Below, in pieces: positions 46,872-53,855 of a stretch of 64,000 nucleotides of DNA (positions are counted from its first letter, which is position 1; each line of letters starts with the position of its first letter). Made by a program: the position numbers and the translations under genes. This DNA is from JACQQW01 sp964520655 (GTDB taxonomy: Bacteria > Omnitrophota > Gorgyraeia > Zapsychrales > Fredricksoniimonadaceae). The stretch spans positions 18,136 through 82,135 of the forward strand of contig CAZFNI010000010.1 in assembly GCA_964520655.1 (NCBI GenBank). The letters run 5' to 3'. The notes below the pieces were generated by a model, which was given only the letters and a program-made list of their open reading frames with translations, was not told where the DNA came from and ran no database searches.

Positions 46872-47584
46872 AAAAGAACCCGCTGATTGTTGCCTTAGAC
46901 GTTGAGAATTTCGAAAAAGCCCAGGCATTAGTTGATGCGCTTGCCGACAGCGTCGATATTTTTAAGATCGGTTCCCAGTTATTTACGGCCTACGGCCCTT
47001 TTGTCACGCGCTATGCTCAGGCCAAGGGCAAGAAAGTCTTTCTCGATCTGAAATTCCATGATATTCCCAACACAGTGGCCAGCGCGGTCAAGAGCGCGGT
47101 GCATTTAAGTGTTGCTCCCAACGGGGACAAAGGCTTTGCGCCGCTGTTCATGTTGACGGTGCACACCCAGGGCGGCGGCGAGATGTTAGCGGAAGCGGCA
47201 AAAGCAGCCAGGGAAGAAGCGGCTTTGCTCGGGGTATCTCGCCCGTTGATCGTCGGGGTCACCGTGTTGACCAGCACAGCGCGAACGAATGACACGGATC
47301 GCATTGTGCTCGAGCGCGCCCAACTGGCCCGTGACAGCGGTTTGGACGGCATTGTCGCCTCCGTCGAGGAAGCGGCCATGGTACGCCAGGTCATGGGCAA
47401 GGATTTTATCATCGTCACCCCGGGCATTCGTCCCGCGGGTGCGGATGTGGGCGACCAGAAACGCGTGGCAACACCAAAGATCGCCCTTGAGTCCGGCAGT
47501 GATTATCTTGTGGTGGGCAGGCCGATCGTTGCTCAGAAAGACCCAAAGGCAGCGGCCGTCAAAATCCTGGAGGAGATCGGATGA
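46868..47584 (+). CDS. pyrF: Orotidine 5'-phosphate decarboxylase
   Basis: 238 residues from the ATG at 46868, which overlaps the pyrD stop as ATGA. An in-frame ATG at 46856 would add four residues. It converts OMP to UMP, the last pathway step. L-I-V-A-L-D-V opens the barrel, F-L-D-L-K-F-H-D-I-P-N-T is the catalytic D-x-K-x-x-D loop of the short bacterial type, and T-P-G-I-R-P, V-V-G-R-P-I close it. The stop overlaps the permease start, so pyrK-pyrD-pyrF-permease form one translationally coupled run. Confidence 0.96.
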   Translation: MKKNPLIVALDVENFEKAQALVDALADSVDIFKIGSQLFTAYGPFVTRYAQAKGKKVFLDLKFHDIPNTVASAVKSAVHLSVAPNGDKGFAPLFMLTVHTQGGGEMLAEAAKAAREEAALLGVSRPLIVGVTVLTSTARTNDTDRIVLERAQLARDSGLDGIVASVEEAAMVRQVMGKDFIIVTPGIRPAGADVGDQKRVATPKIALESGSDYLVVGRPIVAQKDPKAAAVKILEEIG

Positions 47585-49023
47585 AGCTTTTTGTCAAAAA
47601 GCCTATTGATCAGATCATTGATGCCTCAACTTCCGGCGAGCATACCCTCAATCGTTCCTTGGGGCCTATAAGTTTGATCTCGCTGGGGATCGGGGCCATC
47701 ATTGGCGCGGGACTATTTTCCCTGACAGGGATCGCGGCAGCGGAGAATGCCGGGCCTGCGGTTGTTCTTTCATTTATCATCGCGGCGATCGGGTGCGCTT
47801 TTGCCGGCATGTGCTACAGCGAGCTTGCCTCCATGATCCCGGTGGCCGGCAGCGCGTACACCTATGCCTATGCCACCATGGGGGAGTTTGTTGCCTGGAT
47901 CATCGGCTGGGACCTGGTGCTGGAATACGCGGTCGCGGCAAGCATGGTCGCGGTCAGTTGGTCGCGCTATGTCGGGTCTTTTTTAAATTCGATCAATATC
48001 CATTTACCGCCGGCATTGACTACCTGCCCGTTTGACACATACACACTTTCTGACGGGACAGTTGCGCACGGGATCCTTAATGTGCCGGCGATGTTCATCA
48101 TTGTCCTCATTTCGCTTTTACTCATGATCGGGATCAAGGAAAGCGCCTGGGTCAATTCAACCATTGTGGTCATCAAGCTTGCGGTCGTTTTGATCTTTGT
48201 CGCGGTCGGCATCAACTATATCGATCCGTCGAATTATGTGCCGTTTGTTCCGGAGAATACAGGAAAGTTCGGGGAGTTCGGTATCAGCGGCATCATGCGC
48301 GCGGCCGGGATCATTTTCTTTGCCTACATCGGTTTTGACACGGTCTCAACCACGGCCCAGGAAAGTAAAAGGCCGCAACGCGATGTCCCTATCGGTATTC
48401 TAGGGTCTTTGGTCATCTGTACTATCCTGTATTTAGCGTTCGCCTTCGTGTTGACCGGCATGGTCAATTATAAAGATATGCGCGGCGACGCCGCCCCGGT
48501 GGCCACAGCGATCAATTTGACGCCATACCCGTGGCTGCAGATGATGATCAAATTAGGGATCATCGCCGGGTTTACCTCTGTTATTCTTGTGATGCTGCTG
48601 GGTCAGTCGCGTATTTTCTTTTCCATGGCCCGCGATGGTCTGCTGCCAAAGATGTTCTGCGATATTCACCCGAAATGGCGTACGCCGTGGCGCTCTAATC
48701 TTCTGTTCATGGTGTTTGTCAGCGTGACGGCAGGGATATTCCCGATATCGACGCTGGGCAACATGACCTCGATCGGGACTTTGCTGGCATTCATCATTGT
48801 CTGCGCCGGGGTGATGGTGCTGCGCCAGACTCAGCCGTTATTGCCAAGACCTTACCGCGTTCCGTTCTCGCCGCTGTTTCCATTCCTTGGGATACTGGTG
48901 TGCCTGTCGATGATGGCCTCATTAGACGGCGAGACCTGGTTGCGGCTGGTCATATGGCTTATCATCGGCCTGATCATTTACTTTACGTACAGCCGATTTA
49001 ATAGTAAACTAGGCAGCACTTAA
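47581..49023 (+). CDS. APC-family amino acid permease (cationic amino acid transporter type)
   Basis: 480 residues with about twelve hydrophobic helices. The first helix carries G-I-G-A-I-I-G-A-G-L-F, the unwound substrate site of APC transporters. Helix 3 has P-V-A-G-S-A-Y-T-Y-A-Y-A-T-M-G-E, and helix 6 has F-F-A-Y-I-G-F-D-T-V-S-T. This is the pattern of the YfnA/CAT subgroup of amino acid:proton symporters. It begins with a short cytosolic tail ending H-T-L-N-R-S-L-G. The start overlaps pyrF by four bases, and the stop lies one base before tRNA-Val. The substrate cannot be read from sequence alone. Confidence 0.9.
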   Translation: MKLFVKKPIDQIIDASTSGEHTLNRSLGPISLISLGIGAIIGAGLFSLTGIAAAENAGPAVVLSFIIAAIGCAFAGMCYSELASMIPVAGSAYTYAYATMGEFVAWIIGWDLVLEYAVAASMVAVSWSRYVGSFLNSINIHLPPALTTCPFDTYTLSDGTVAHGILNVPAMFIIVLISLLLMIGIKESAWVNSTIVVIKLAVVLIFVAVGINYIDPSNYVPFVPENTGKFGEFGISGIMRAAGIIFFAYIGFDTVSTTAQESKRPQRDVPIGILGSLVICTILYLAFAFVLTGMVNYKDMRGDAAPVATAINLTPYPWLQMMIKLGIIAGFTSVILVMLLGQSRIFFSMARDGLLPKMFCDIHPKWRTPWRSNLLFMVFVSVTAGIFPISTLGNMTSIGTLLAFIIVCAGVMVLRQTQPLLPRPYRVPFSPLFPFLGILVCLSMMASLDGETWLRLVIWLIIGLIIYFTYSRFNSKLGST

Positions 49024-49024
49024 A

Positions 49025-49101
49025 GGGCGGTTAGCTCAATTGGTTAGAGCAATTGACTTACATTCAATAGGCTGAGGGTTCAATTCCTTCACCGCCCACC
49101 A
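49025..49101 (+). tRNA. tRNA-Val (anticodon TAC), integration target
   Basis: The acceptor stem GGGCGGT/ACCGCCC is perfect, the D arm is GCTC/GAGC, the anticodon stem TTGA/TCAA encloses loop CTTACAT with anticodon TAC, and the T arm contains TTCAATT. The discriminator is A (49098), followed by an encoded CCA (49099-49101). The part from 49046 to 49098 is repeated exactly at 62,425-62,477, so the 3' part of the gene and its CCA come from the integrated element. Confidence 0.96.
49046..49098 (+). repeat. attL: 53-bp direct repeat within tRNA-Val
   Basis: It runs from the 3' half of the D arm through the anticodon and T arms to the discriminator base. It is identical base for base to 62,425-62,477, and the bases on each side of the two copies differ. 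Confidence 0.93.
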
Positions 49102-49237
49102 TCTCATCTCTATTCAAAATGTTTGAATCTAATAACTTATAATATTTCGACTATTTTATTTGTGGGTATAGATAAGTATCCACTGGTACTTTTTTGTTTC
49201 TTTGGTAGTCATTTTTTGGACACTTGGGGTAAATAAG

Positions 49238-49262
49238 GAGGGCTGGGTTAGTGGCAGCCCTC
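49238..49262. terminator. Hairpin terminator after the YjzC-like gene
   Basis: GAGGGCTG (49238-49245) and CAGCCCTC (49255-49262), followed on the plus strand by TTTATT. It lies just past the stop of the leftward YjzC-like gene and can also stop transcription coming from tRNA-Val. Confidence 0.65.
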
Positions 49263-49270
49263 TTTATTCT

Positions 49271-49450
49271 TTATTTATGCTTGGATCTGTCTACTAGACG
49301 AAAAGACTGACCAGGTCGAGGAGTGGCCGGGAATGTATCTCCCTTTGCTATGGTGTACTCCGAACCAGCAACTTTACCGCTAGCGGTAGCGACTTTGTAT
49401 TGTCCCGAAACCTCAGCCTTGGTTCCAGGACGATTTTGTTTAGTGCCCAT
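49271..49450 (-). CDS. YjzC-like small protein
   Basis: 59 residues from the ATG at 49450, which has AAAGGAGGT ten bases upstream; a GTG at 49462 would fall inside the spacer after that site and is rejected. The pattern M-G-x-x-x-x-x-P-G-x-K-A-x-x-x-G-x-Y, then K-G-D-x-F-P-A-T-P and a final aromatic strand follows the YjzC family of small bacterial proteins of unknown function. It is the first gene inside the element, is transcribed toward attL, and forms a leftward pair with the next small gene. Confidence 0.65.
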   Translation of the reverse strand: MGTKQNRPGTKAEVSGQYKVATASGKVAGSEYTIAKGDTFPATPRPGQSFRLVDRSKHK

Positions 49451-49507
49451 GGTAATTAACACCTCCTTTCAAAGCCATAACTTAAGCGTAATGCTTAGGC
49501 TCTAGTG

Positions 49508-49663
49508 TTAGTTGTTCTTAAAACTTTTCTTGCTTAGAACGGGTATTTTCCAGGCTTTGCGACCATAATCCCGTGCCCACATTATTGCTCCCGTTTTTGG
49601 ATTTCTCCGGTAAGGCCGGTAAATATAGGCCACGATCGGCTCGTTATTTTTTTCTTTTGTCAT
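49508..49663 (-). CDS. 51-residue hypothetical protein
   Basis: The ATG at 49663 is preceded by AAGGA at normal spacing and the frame closes with TAA at 49510-49508. The protein is basic, with an aromatic core (A-Y-I-Y-R-P-Y-R-R-N-P-K-T-G and M-W-A-R-D-Y-G-R-K-A-W-K-I-P), a pattern seen in short single-domain beta proteins. No family is recognised. It precedes the YjzC-like gene on the same strand, and its upstream region holds the palindrome ATGATA-GT-TATCAT (49706-49719), a candidate operator shared with the divergent repressor gene. Confidence 0.6.
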   Translation of the reverse strand: MTKEKNNEPIVAYIYRPYRRNPKTGAIMWARDYGRKAWKIPVLSKKSFKNN

Positions 49664-49790
49664 AGTCGTCCTTCTTTACGATTAAATGTATTGACCGAAA
49701 CGTTAATGATAGTTATCATACTGTTAATTAATGGCGTAAAAAAATTGGCCCTATTAAAAGCATCCCCTCCTTTTGGGCCTAAGTCCATAT

Positions 49791-49826
49791 TGTTAATTGA
49801 TGTTAACACAAAGATAATTCTTGTGT
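49791..49826 (+). promoter_or_regulatory. Promoter and operator of the element repressor gene
   Basis: TTGTTA (49791-49796), a 16-base spacer and GATAAT (49813-49818). An inverted repeat ACACAA (49806-49811) / TTGTGT (49821-49826) straddles the -10, as expected for autorepression by the XRE protein encoded next. Confidence 0.55.
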
Positions 49827-49850
49827 CAAGAAAAATAAGAAAGGAAGTAT

Positions 49851-50174
49851 ATGTCAGATTTTAAGACAAGACTAAAAGAAGCTAGAGAAGCAAAGAGGTG
49901 GACACAAGCAGACTTGGCTAGAAAGACCAATTTAACACCAGCCGCAATTAGCCAATTTGAAAGTGGAGATCGTGAGCCAAATTTAGATTCACTACGAAAA
50001 TTGAGCGAAGAACTTGGTGTGCCACTAGATTTTTTGGCATCGGGTAAAAGCAAAGAACTGCAGGAGTTAAGTGATGAGCTGGTTCTTTTTAGAAATCTAA
50101 AGGGGCTGAACAAAGAGGATCAAGATATTTTGATGAATGTCTACAAAAGATTAAAGGGCAATAAAGATGGCTAA
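49851..50174 (+). CDS. XRE-family repressor (ImmR-like)
   Basis: 107 residues. The N-terminal HTH (residues about 6-60) has the Cro/CI pattern L-K-E-A-R-E-A-K-R-W-T-Q-A-D-L-A, then A-A-I-S-Q-F-E-S-G and P-N-L-D-S-L-R-K-L-S-E-E-L-G. A short Leu/Lys-rich tail may dimerise. It has a good Shine-Dalgarno (AGAAAGGAAG). The gene overlaps the following metalloprotease gene by eight bases. This repressor-protease pairing is the ImmR/ImmA arrangement of ICEBs1 and many phage-like elements, in which the protease destroys the repressor to induce excision. Confidence 0.85.
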   Translation: MSDFKTRLKEAREAKRWTQADLARKTNLTPAAISQFESGDREPNLDSLRKLSEELGVPLDFLASGKSKELQELSDELVLFRNLKGLNKEDQDILMNVYKRLKGNKDG

Positions 50175-51012
50175 TGCTATTTATTCGAAAAAGTGTGAAA
50201 TCTATGCCACGGTTTTATTAAATGAGTTAAAAATCAACTCTTTGCCTATTGATCCAAGGTTGATCGCAGAAAGAATCGGTCTTCATGTAGTCGAAGAAAA
50301 TCTATCGGGATTCGACGGATGTTTTATGAGGAATGTGAAGGCGATCATTATTAATAAATCGATGGATAGCGGAAGGAAGAATTTTACCATCGCCCATGAA
50401 TTGGGACATGCGCGCATTCCCCATCATACTGATGCAGAGTATAAGGAGTATCGAGAAAATTTGGGATTCCCTATTACAAAGAAACAAGAGGAAAGGGAAG
50501 CGGATGAGTTTGCTTCTGAGCTTTTAATGCCCCGTGAATTAGTTTCAAAGATAGTGACCTCCCAGAAAATTAGTTTGGATACCATTAAGGGTATAGCAGA
50601 AAAGTGTCAAACATCCTTCACGAGCAGTGCCCTGGCCTATTGTAAATTTTCGCCAGAGCTATGCGCTATTATCGTTTCGGAAGCGGGAAAGATTAAATAT
50701 TTCTTTTCTTCAGAAGGCTTGAGGAGAAAAAATATTTCTTTAGTACCCAAGATGCCGTTAAATAAGCTTTCTCACGCCATGTCCTTTTTTAATGTTGACG
50801 GTATATTAATAAATAATGGCGAGGAGAAAGGTAAGGTCCAGAATGTGGCCTGGGCCCCAGAACTCAATTGTTGTGACTATACATGTCTAGAACATAGCCA
50901 AGTCTTGAGTAACAGATTTAATCAAACAATTTCATTAGTGTGGTGGGTGTCCAACCATGAGGATAATACGGAAGAAGATGAAAATGAGGGGCTGTATATT
51001 AACAGGGATTAA
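50167..51012 (+). CDS. ImmA/IrrE-family metallopeptidase
   Basis: 281 residues. The zinc motif A-H77-E-L-G-H81-A-R-I is followed by E-R-E-A-D-E-F-A-S-E-L-L-M-P, the second half of the ImmA/IrrE (COG2856) signature with the third ligand Glu. The C-terminal half (from about 150) is a sensor-like region with a Trp- and Cys-rich stretch, as in IrrE-type proteins. By analogy it would cut the XRE repressor encoded just upstream. Its end overlaps by four bases the end of a convergent XRE gene. Confidence 0.88.
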   Translation: MANAIYSKKCEIYATVLLNELKINSLPIDPRLIAERIGLHVVEENLSGFDGCFMRNVKAIIINKSMDSGRKNFTIAHELGHARIPHHTDAEYKEYRENLGFPITKKQEEREADEFASELLMPRELVSKIVTSQKISLDTIKGIAEKCQTSFTSSALAYCKFSPELCAIIVSEAGKIKYFFSSEGLRRKNISLVPKMPLNKLSHAMSFFNVDGILINNGEEKGKVQNVAWAPELNCCDYTCLEHSQVLSNRFNQTISLVWWVSNHEDNTEEDENEGLYINRD

Positions 51013-51218
51013 TCTTCGAGAAGTTTGGTAAGCTTAATATTAAGTGCTTCGGCAATTATTTCCAGATTCTGTACTCCAATATTTTTTTCACCCCGCTCAA
51101 TTTGTCCGATGTAAGCACGATGCAAGTCGGCTTCGTGAGCAAGCTGTTCTTGGCTTAGGCCTTTCTTAATACGGTATTTTCTGATTCGATCGCCAATCTG
51201 TTTATTTATCTTAGCCAT
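51009..51218 (-). CDS. Small XRE-family regulator (controller-like)
   Basis: 69 residues, almost all HTH: G-D-R-I-R-K-Y-R-I-K-K-G-L-S-Q-E-Q-L-A-H, A-Y-I-G-Q-I-E-R-G-E-K-N-I, L-E-I-I-A-E-A-L. The size and pattern match C-proteins of restriction-modification systems and SinR-like regulators. It is divergent from the nuclease-like gene at 51230. The palindrome CTACCTATAGGTAG (51254-51267) lies about 36 bases upstream of its start and is a likely operator. Confidence 0.8.
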   Translation of the reverse strand: MAKINKQIGDRIRKYRIKKGLSQEQLAHEADLHRAYIGQIERGEKNIGVQNLEIIAEALNIKLTKLLED

Positions 51219-51229
51219 ATGCGGATTAT

Positions 51230-51826
51230 ATGGAGGTGCTACTTATTGGTCGACTACCTATAGGTAGCAATATTTATTNNNNNNNNNNGTACCTAGCTGC
51301 TGCGCACATTGAGGCTAAATTCAAGAATCTGAAAGTCTGGATTCCTTCCAAAGATACTGGCGTTGATCTGTTGGTTACTGACAAGACGAACAGAAAGACA
51401 GCGTCTCTTCAAATAAAGTTCTCCAAAGATTTTCTTCCGAGCAATACAACGGCATTTTTGAGGCAAAATCTGAAGGCCTTTGGCTGGTGGTCTATACGTG
51501 CCGATAAGCTTAGAAAATCAGAGGCAGATTTGTGGGTATTCATTTTGGTAAGCATTTATAACAAGGAAGAACAATATATTGTCATTCCTCGCAAGAAACT
51601 GTTCGATATATTTACCCAACTGCATGGGCAAAAGAAAATATGGCAGATCTATTTAACTGTTACTAATGCCGAGAAAAAGAAGTGTTGGGAGACGAGAGGT
51701 CTCTCTCCAGAAGATCTTAATCTGATAGCTAAAGACGAATTTATAGACCCCAAACGCGATCTTTCCCAATGGATGAGCTGGGGGAGCAGTTCTGATCCTA
51801 TTTTTTCTTTGATAGCAGAGAAATAA
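51230..51826 (+). CDS. PD-(D/E)XK nuclease-like protein, N-terminus hidden by a 10-N gap
   Basis: The reliable part runs from Y-L-A-A-A-H-I-E-A-K-F onward. The core D-T-G-V-D-L-L-V-T-D, then S-L-Q-I-K-F-S-K-D, is the D...[EQ]xK arrangement of restriction-endonuclease-like folds (similar in style to DUF4365 proteins, which start G-E-Y-x-A-A-x-x). The 10 N at 51279-51288 hide the likely true start, so the residues read from 51230 to the gap are probably promoter DNA. The protein could be a restriction enzyme paired with the divergent controller-like XRE protein; no matching methyltransferase lies beside it. Confidence 0.5.
   Translation: MEVLLIGRLPIGSNIYXXXXYLAAAHIEAKFKNLKVWIPSKDTGVDLLVTDKTNRKTASLQIKFSKDFLPSNTTAFLRQNLKAFGWWSIRADKLRKSEADLWVFILVSIYNKEEQYIVIPRKKLFDIFTQLHGQKKIWQIYLTVTNAEKKKCWETRGLSPEDLNLIAKDEFIDPKRDLSQWMSWGSSSDPIFSLIAEK
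51254..51267. promoter_or_regulatory. 14-bp palindrome, candidate operator
   Basis: CTACCTATAGGTAG is a perfect palindrome between the divergent XRE gene and the nuclease-like gene, beside the 10-N gap. Its position suits binding by the small XRE protein. Confidence 0.45.
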
Positions 51827-51919
51827 TGTATGCGATTCTTTCCCGTAGCGACATAATGTTGGGGCGGGGTGTTAAACAACAACGATTTAGTGGGTTAGCT
51901 TTATAAGCAGGAGGGGCTA

Positions 51920-52213
51920 ATGGCTGATATTGATAGAAATAAAGTATTCGAGCAGGCGGTTCAAGCGGTATTGGAATCCAATCAGGCGGAGGTTTCCGTT
52001 CTCCGGGAAGGTCTTAGGATTAGTTATTATCAATCGTCTATCTTAATGGAAATAATGGAGCAAGCCGGCATTGTAGCTCCCCAGATTAGCGGCAAACCCA
52101 GGGAAATATTAATTACTCTGAAACAGTGGGAGAGTGGCGAGACAAATGATCCTAAGATTAATACGATAAAGAAAGCAGCGCGCGAGATTATTAAAAATTT
52201 TTATCAAGAGTAA
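51920..52213 (+). CDS. Stand-alone FtsK gamma-like winged-helix protein
   Basis: 97 residues behind AGGAGGGG. Residues about 8-67 follow the FtsK gamma domain closely: F-E-Q-A-V-Q-A-V-L-E, A-E-V-S-V-L-R-E-G-L-R-I-S-Y-Y, I-M-E-Q-A-G-I-V, and G-K-P-R-E-I-L-I. In FtsK/SpoIIIE this winged helix reads the polar sequences (KOPS/SRS) that direct DNA translocation and contacts XerD. Here there is no motor domain; a 30-residue Lys-rich tail follows instead. It may load or recruit host FtsK/Xer or act as an element-borne DNA-binding factor. Confidence 0.78.
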   Translation: MADIDRNKVFEQAVQAVLESNQAEVSVLREGLRISYYQSSILMEIMEQAGIVAPQISGKPREILITLKQWESGETNDPKINTIKKAAREIIKNFYQE

Positions 52214-52430
52214 CTAAATAACCGTGTTGTCCAATATCAGTGGAAGTCAGCGTTTTATGCTAGCTAATGTTAGCGTATAAACCAGCTAAACCTAGTATTC
52301 ATGCCCCGTTTAACCTTGTATTAAAAGCCTACAAAATCTAGTTTCAAAGCCCCTCTACTATTCAAAGAAACTTTGAAATATTAAGTTTTTAGATTAGAAT
52401 CTTCTTAAATAGATACCCAAGGAGGCCGGA
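52214..52430 (+). promoter_or_regulatory. Spacer with inverted repeats and promoter before the next gene
   Basis: TTCAAAG-AAA-CTTTGAA (52361-52377) is a perfect 7-bp inverted repeat and a half site TTTCAAAG lies at 52342-52349. A promoter TTGAAA (52373-52378), N16, TAGAAT (52395-52400) overlaps the repeat, which therefore looks like an operator. AAGGAGG precedes the ATG at 52431. The spacer could alternatively hold the replication origin. Confidence 0.5.
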
Positions 52431-53108
52431 ATGAAACTAATAGAAACCCGTCTACCATTGAGTAAAGCAGATATTGACTCAGCCCGCAAATTTCATAATA
52501 AATTGGAATACCTTATTAAGAATCCTCAATTTCATAAGGCGATAATGGACATAAGAAGCGAGTTTAGAATTCCTGCCTTCGGCATAAAGAATATCGAGAA
52601 AAATTTTGAGCTATTAGCAGCCCTCCAGTTTAATGATGCTTACTTAAGAACATTGCGCATAAGAAGAAAAAGCAGGAAAGAATTGTTACAGAATAAGGTA
52701 AAGATGATTCTGGACAAATTTGAACTTCCCGAAAGATTTAGAGAATTTCTAACACAATATATTATTGAAAACAAGTTTTGTAGCATATCTGGCCACCTTT
52801 GCAGGTGCTGCGTTAGAGTATATGATGACAGGGGAGAAAAGCGAGTGTTGATAGAGGTATTTGGTGATACGCAAAAACAGGATCTTTTGAAAGTATGGCC
52901 TCAAGTTGAGTCGGCACAGGAGGGGTATAATCTAAAAGGAAAGCATCTTGTTAGATATAAGAAATTTTATCGCGACAAACTTATTTTTGATAACCTGCAG
53001 CCGGTGGATGAGTATGGCGACCCGATAAAAGATGAGAAAATTGAGATGATGAATTATGACCACAAAAATATAGCTAAAGATCGTTACAAGAAGTATATAA
53101 AAAAATAA
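52431..53108 (+). CDS. Hypothetical protein of the element's replication region
   Basis: 225 residues with a very good Shine-Dalgarno (AAGGAGG). I do not recognise the family. The N-terminal half is helical and basic (R-T-L-R-I-R-R-K-S-R-K-E-L-L). The middle has H-L-C-R-C-C-V-R-V-Y-D-D, a strand pair with E-V-F-G-D-T, and the C-terminus is Lys/Tyr-rich. It has its own promoter and is followed by a strong terminator, so it is a single-gene transcript next to the primase. A role in replication initiation or copy control is possible but unsupported. Confidence 0.7.
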   Translation: MKLIETRLPLSKADIDSARKFHNKLEYLIKNPQFHKAIMDIRSEFRIPAFGIKNIEKNFELLAALQFNDAYLRTLRIRRKSRKELLQNKVKMILDKFELPERFREFLTQYIIENKFCSISGHLCRCCVRVYDDRGEKRVLIEVFGDTQKQDLLKVWPQVESAQEGYNLKGKHLVRYKKFYRDKLIFDNLQPVDEYGDPIKDEKIEMMNYDHKNIAKDRYKKYIKK

Positions 53109-53154
53109 CAGCTAATCTCAACGTGCTGTAATAGTCAGAATTTTTTTAAGTGGT

Positions 53155-53190
53155 AGACTTCTGTTCAGAAATGGACAGAAGTCTTTTTAT
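53155..53190 (+). terminator. Intrinsic terminator
   Basis: AGACTTCTGT (53155-53164) and ACAGAAGTCT (53175-53184) form a perfect 10-bp stem followed by TTTTTAT. It closes the preceding single-gene transcript. Confidence 0.85.
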
Positions 53191-53210
53191 TTAACCAAAA
53201 AGGGGGGAAT

Positions 53211-53855
53211 ATGAAAATCATCATTGTAAAACGGCAGCAACAGACTAGAGAAATTAAGGAAGGTGAACTTTTTGAACCGCAGCATCTTAAGCAATTGGCG
53301 GAATCGGGGATAGACCCAAAGTTTGCTGCGGCCCACGGCCTGCGAAGTGTGTCCGCGCGATATATTAAAGAAACTTACGGCTGGAATGTCACAGGCGGCG
53401 GTTTGAACATACCTTATTATAAAAGCGAATCCCAATTGGACGATAATTTCAGCAGGGTCCGATTAGATGTACCAATTAACGCCAAGGCCAAAGAGCATAC
53501 GGGGATCTACAATAAAAAACAGACCCCTGTTCGGTATTTATCTCGCAAGGGTGCTGGGAATCGTTTATATATCGTCGAAGAGGTTTGGCGTGTGCTTGGG
53601 GATGTCAGCGTTCCCTTATATTTTGTGGAGGGGGAAAAGAAAGCACTTAAGATGGTTCAAGATGGCTACATGGCTATTGGGGTTGCTGGAATCTACGGAG
53701 GTTTCCAGGATGGTAAGCTTTTGCCTGATTTCGATCTTATTAATCTAATCGGGCGCATATCGAGTGTAGCCTTTGATGGTGACAAATACTTTAAGCGCGA
53801 AGTTTATTTCGCCGAGCGCAAATTGGCGTTAGCTATCTTGGAGAGGAGCTTATAG
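53211..53855 (+). CDS. TOPRIM primase-like protein (DUF3854 type)
   Basis: 214 residues. The N-terminal part contains A-A-H-G-L-R-S-V-S-A and a P-Y-Y strand, as in the linker of phage-type primases. The TOPRIM fold has V-E-G-E140-K-K-A-L, G-V-A-G-I-Y-G-G-F and A-F-D189-G-D191, the metal-binding Glu and D-x-D. The fold stops early: the usual final helix with D-E-F-L-V-x-H-G is at the start of the next ORF, which begins with a GTG overlapping this stop by one base. The two together look like one primase-helicase split across a junction. A role in replication of the element is inferred. Confidence 0.75.
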   Translation: MKIIIVKRQQQTREIKEGELFEPQHLKQLAESGIDPKFAAAHGLRSVSARYIKETYGWNVTGGGLNIPYYKSESQLDDNFSRVRLDVPINAKAKEHTGIYNKKQTPVRYLSRKGAGNRLYIVEEVWRVLGDVSVPLYFVEGEKKALKMVQDGYMAIGVAGIYGGFQDGKLLPDFDLINLIGRISSVAFDGDKYFKREVYFAERKLALAILERSL

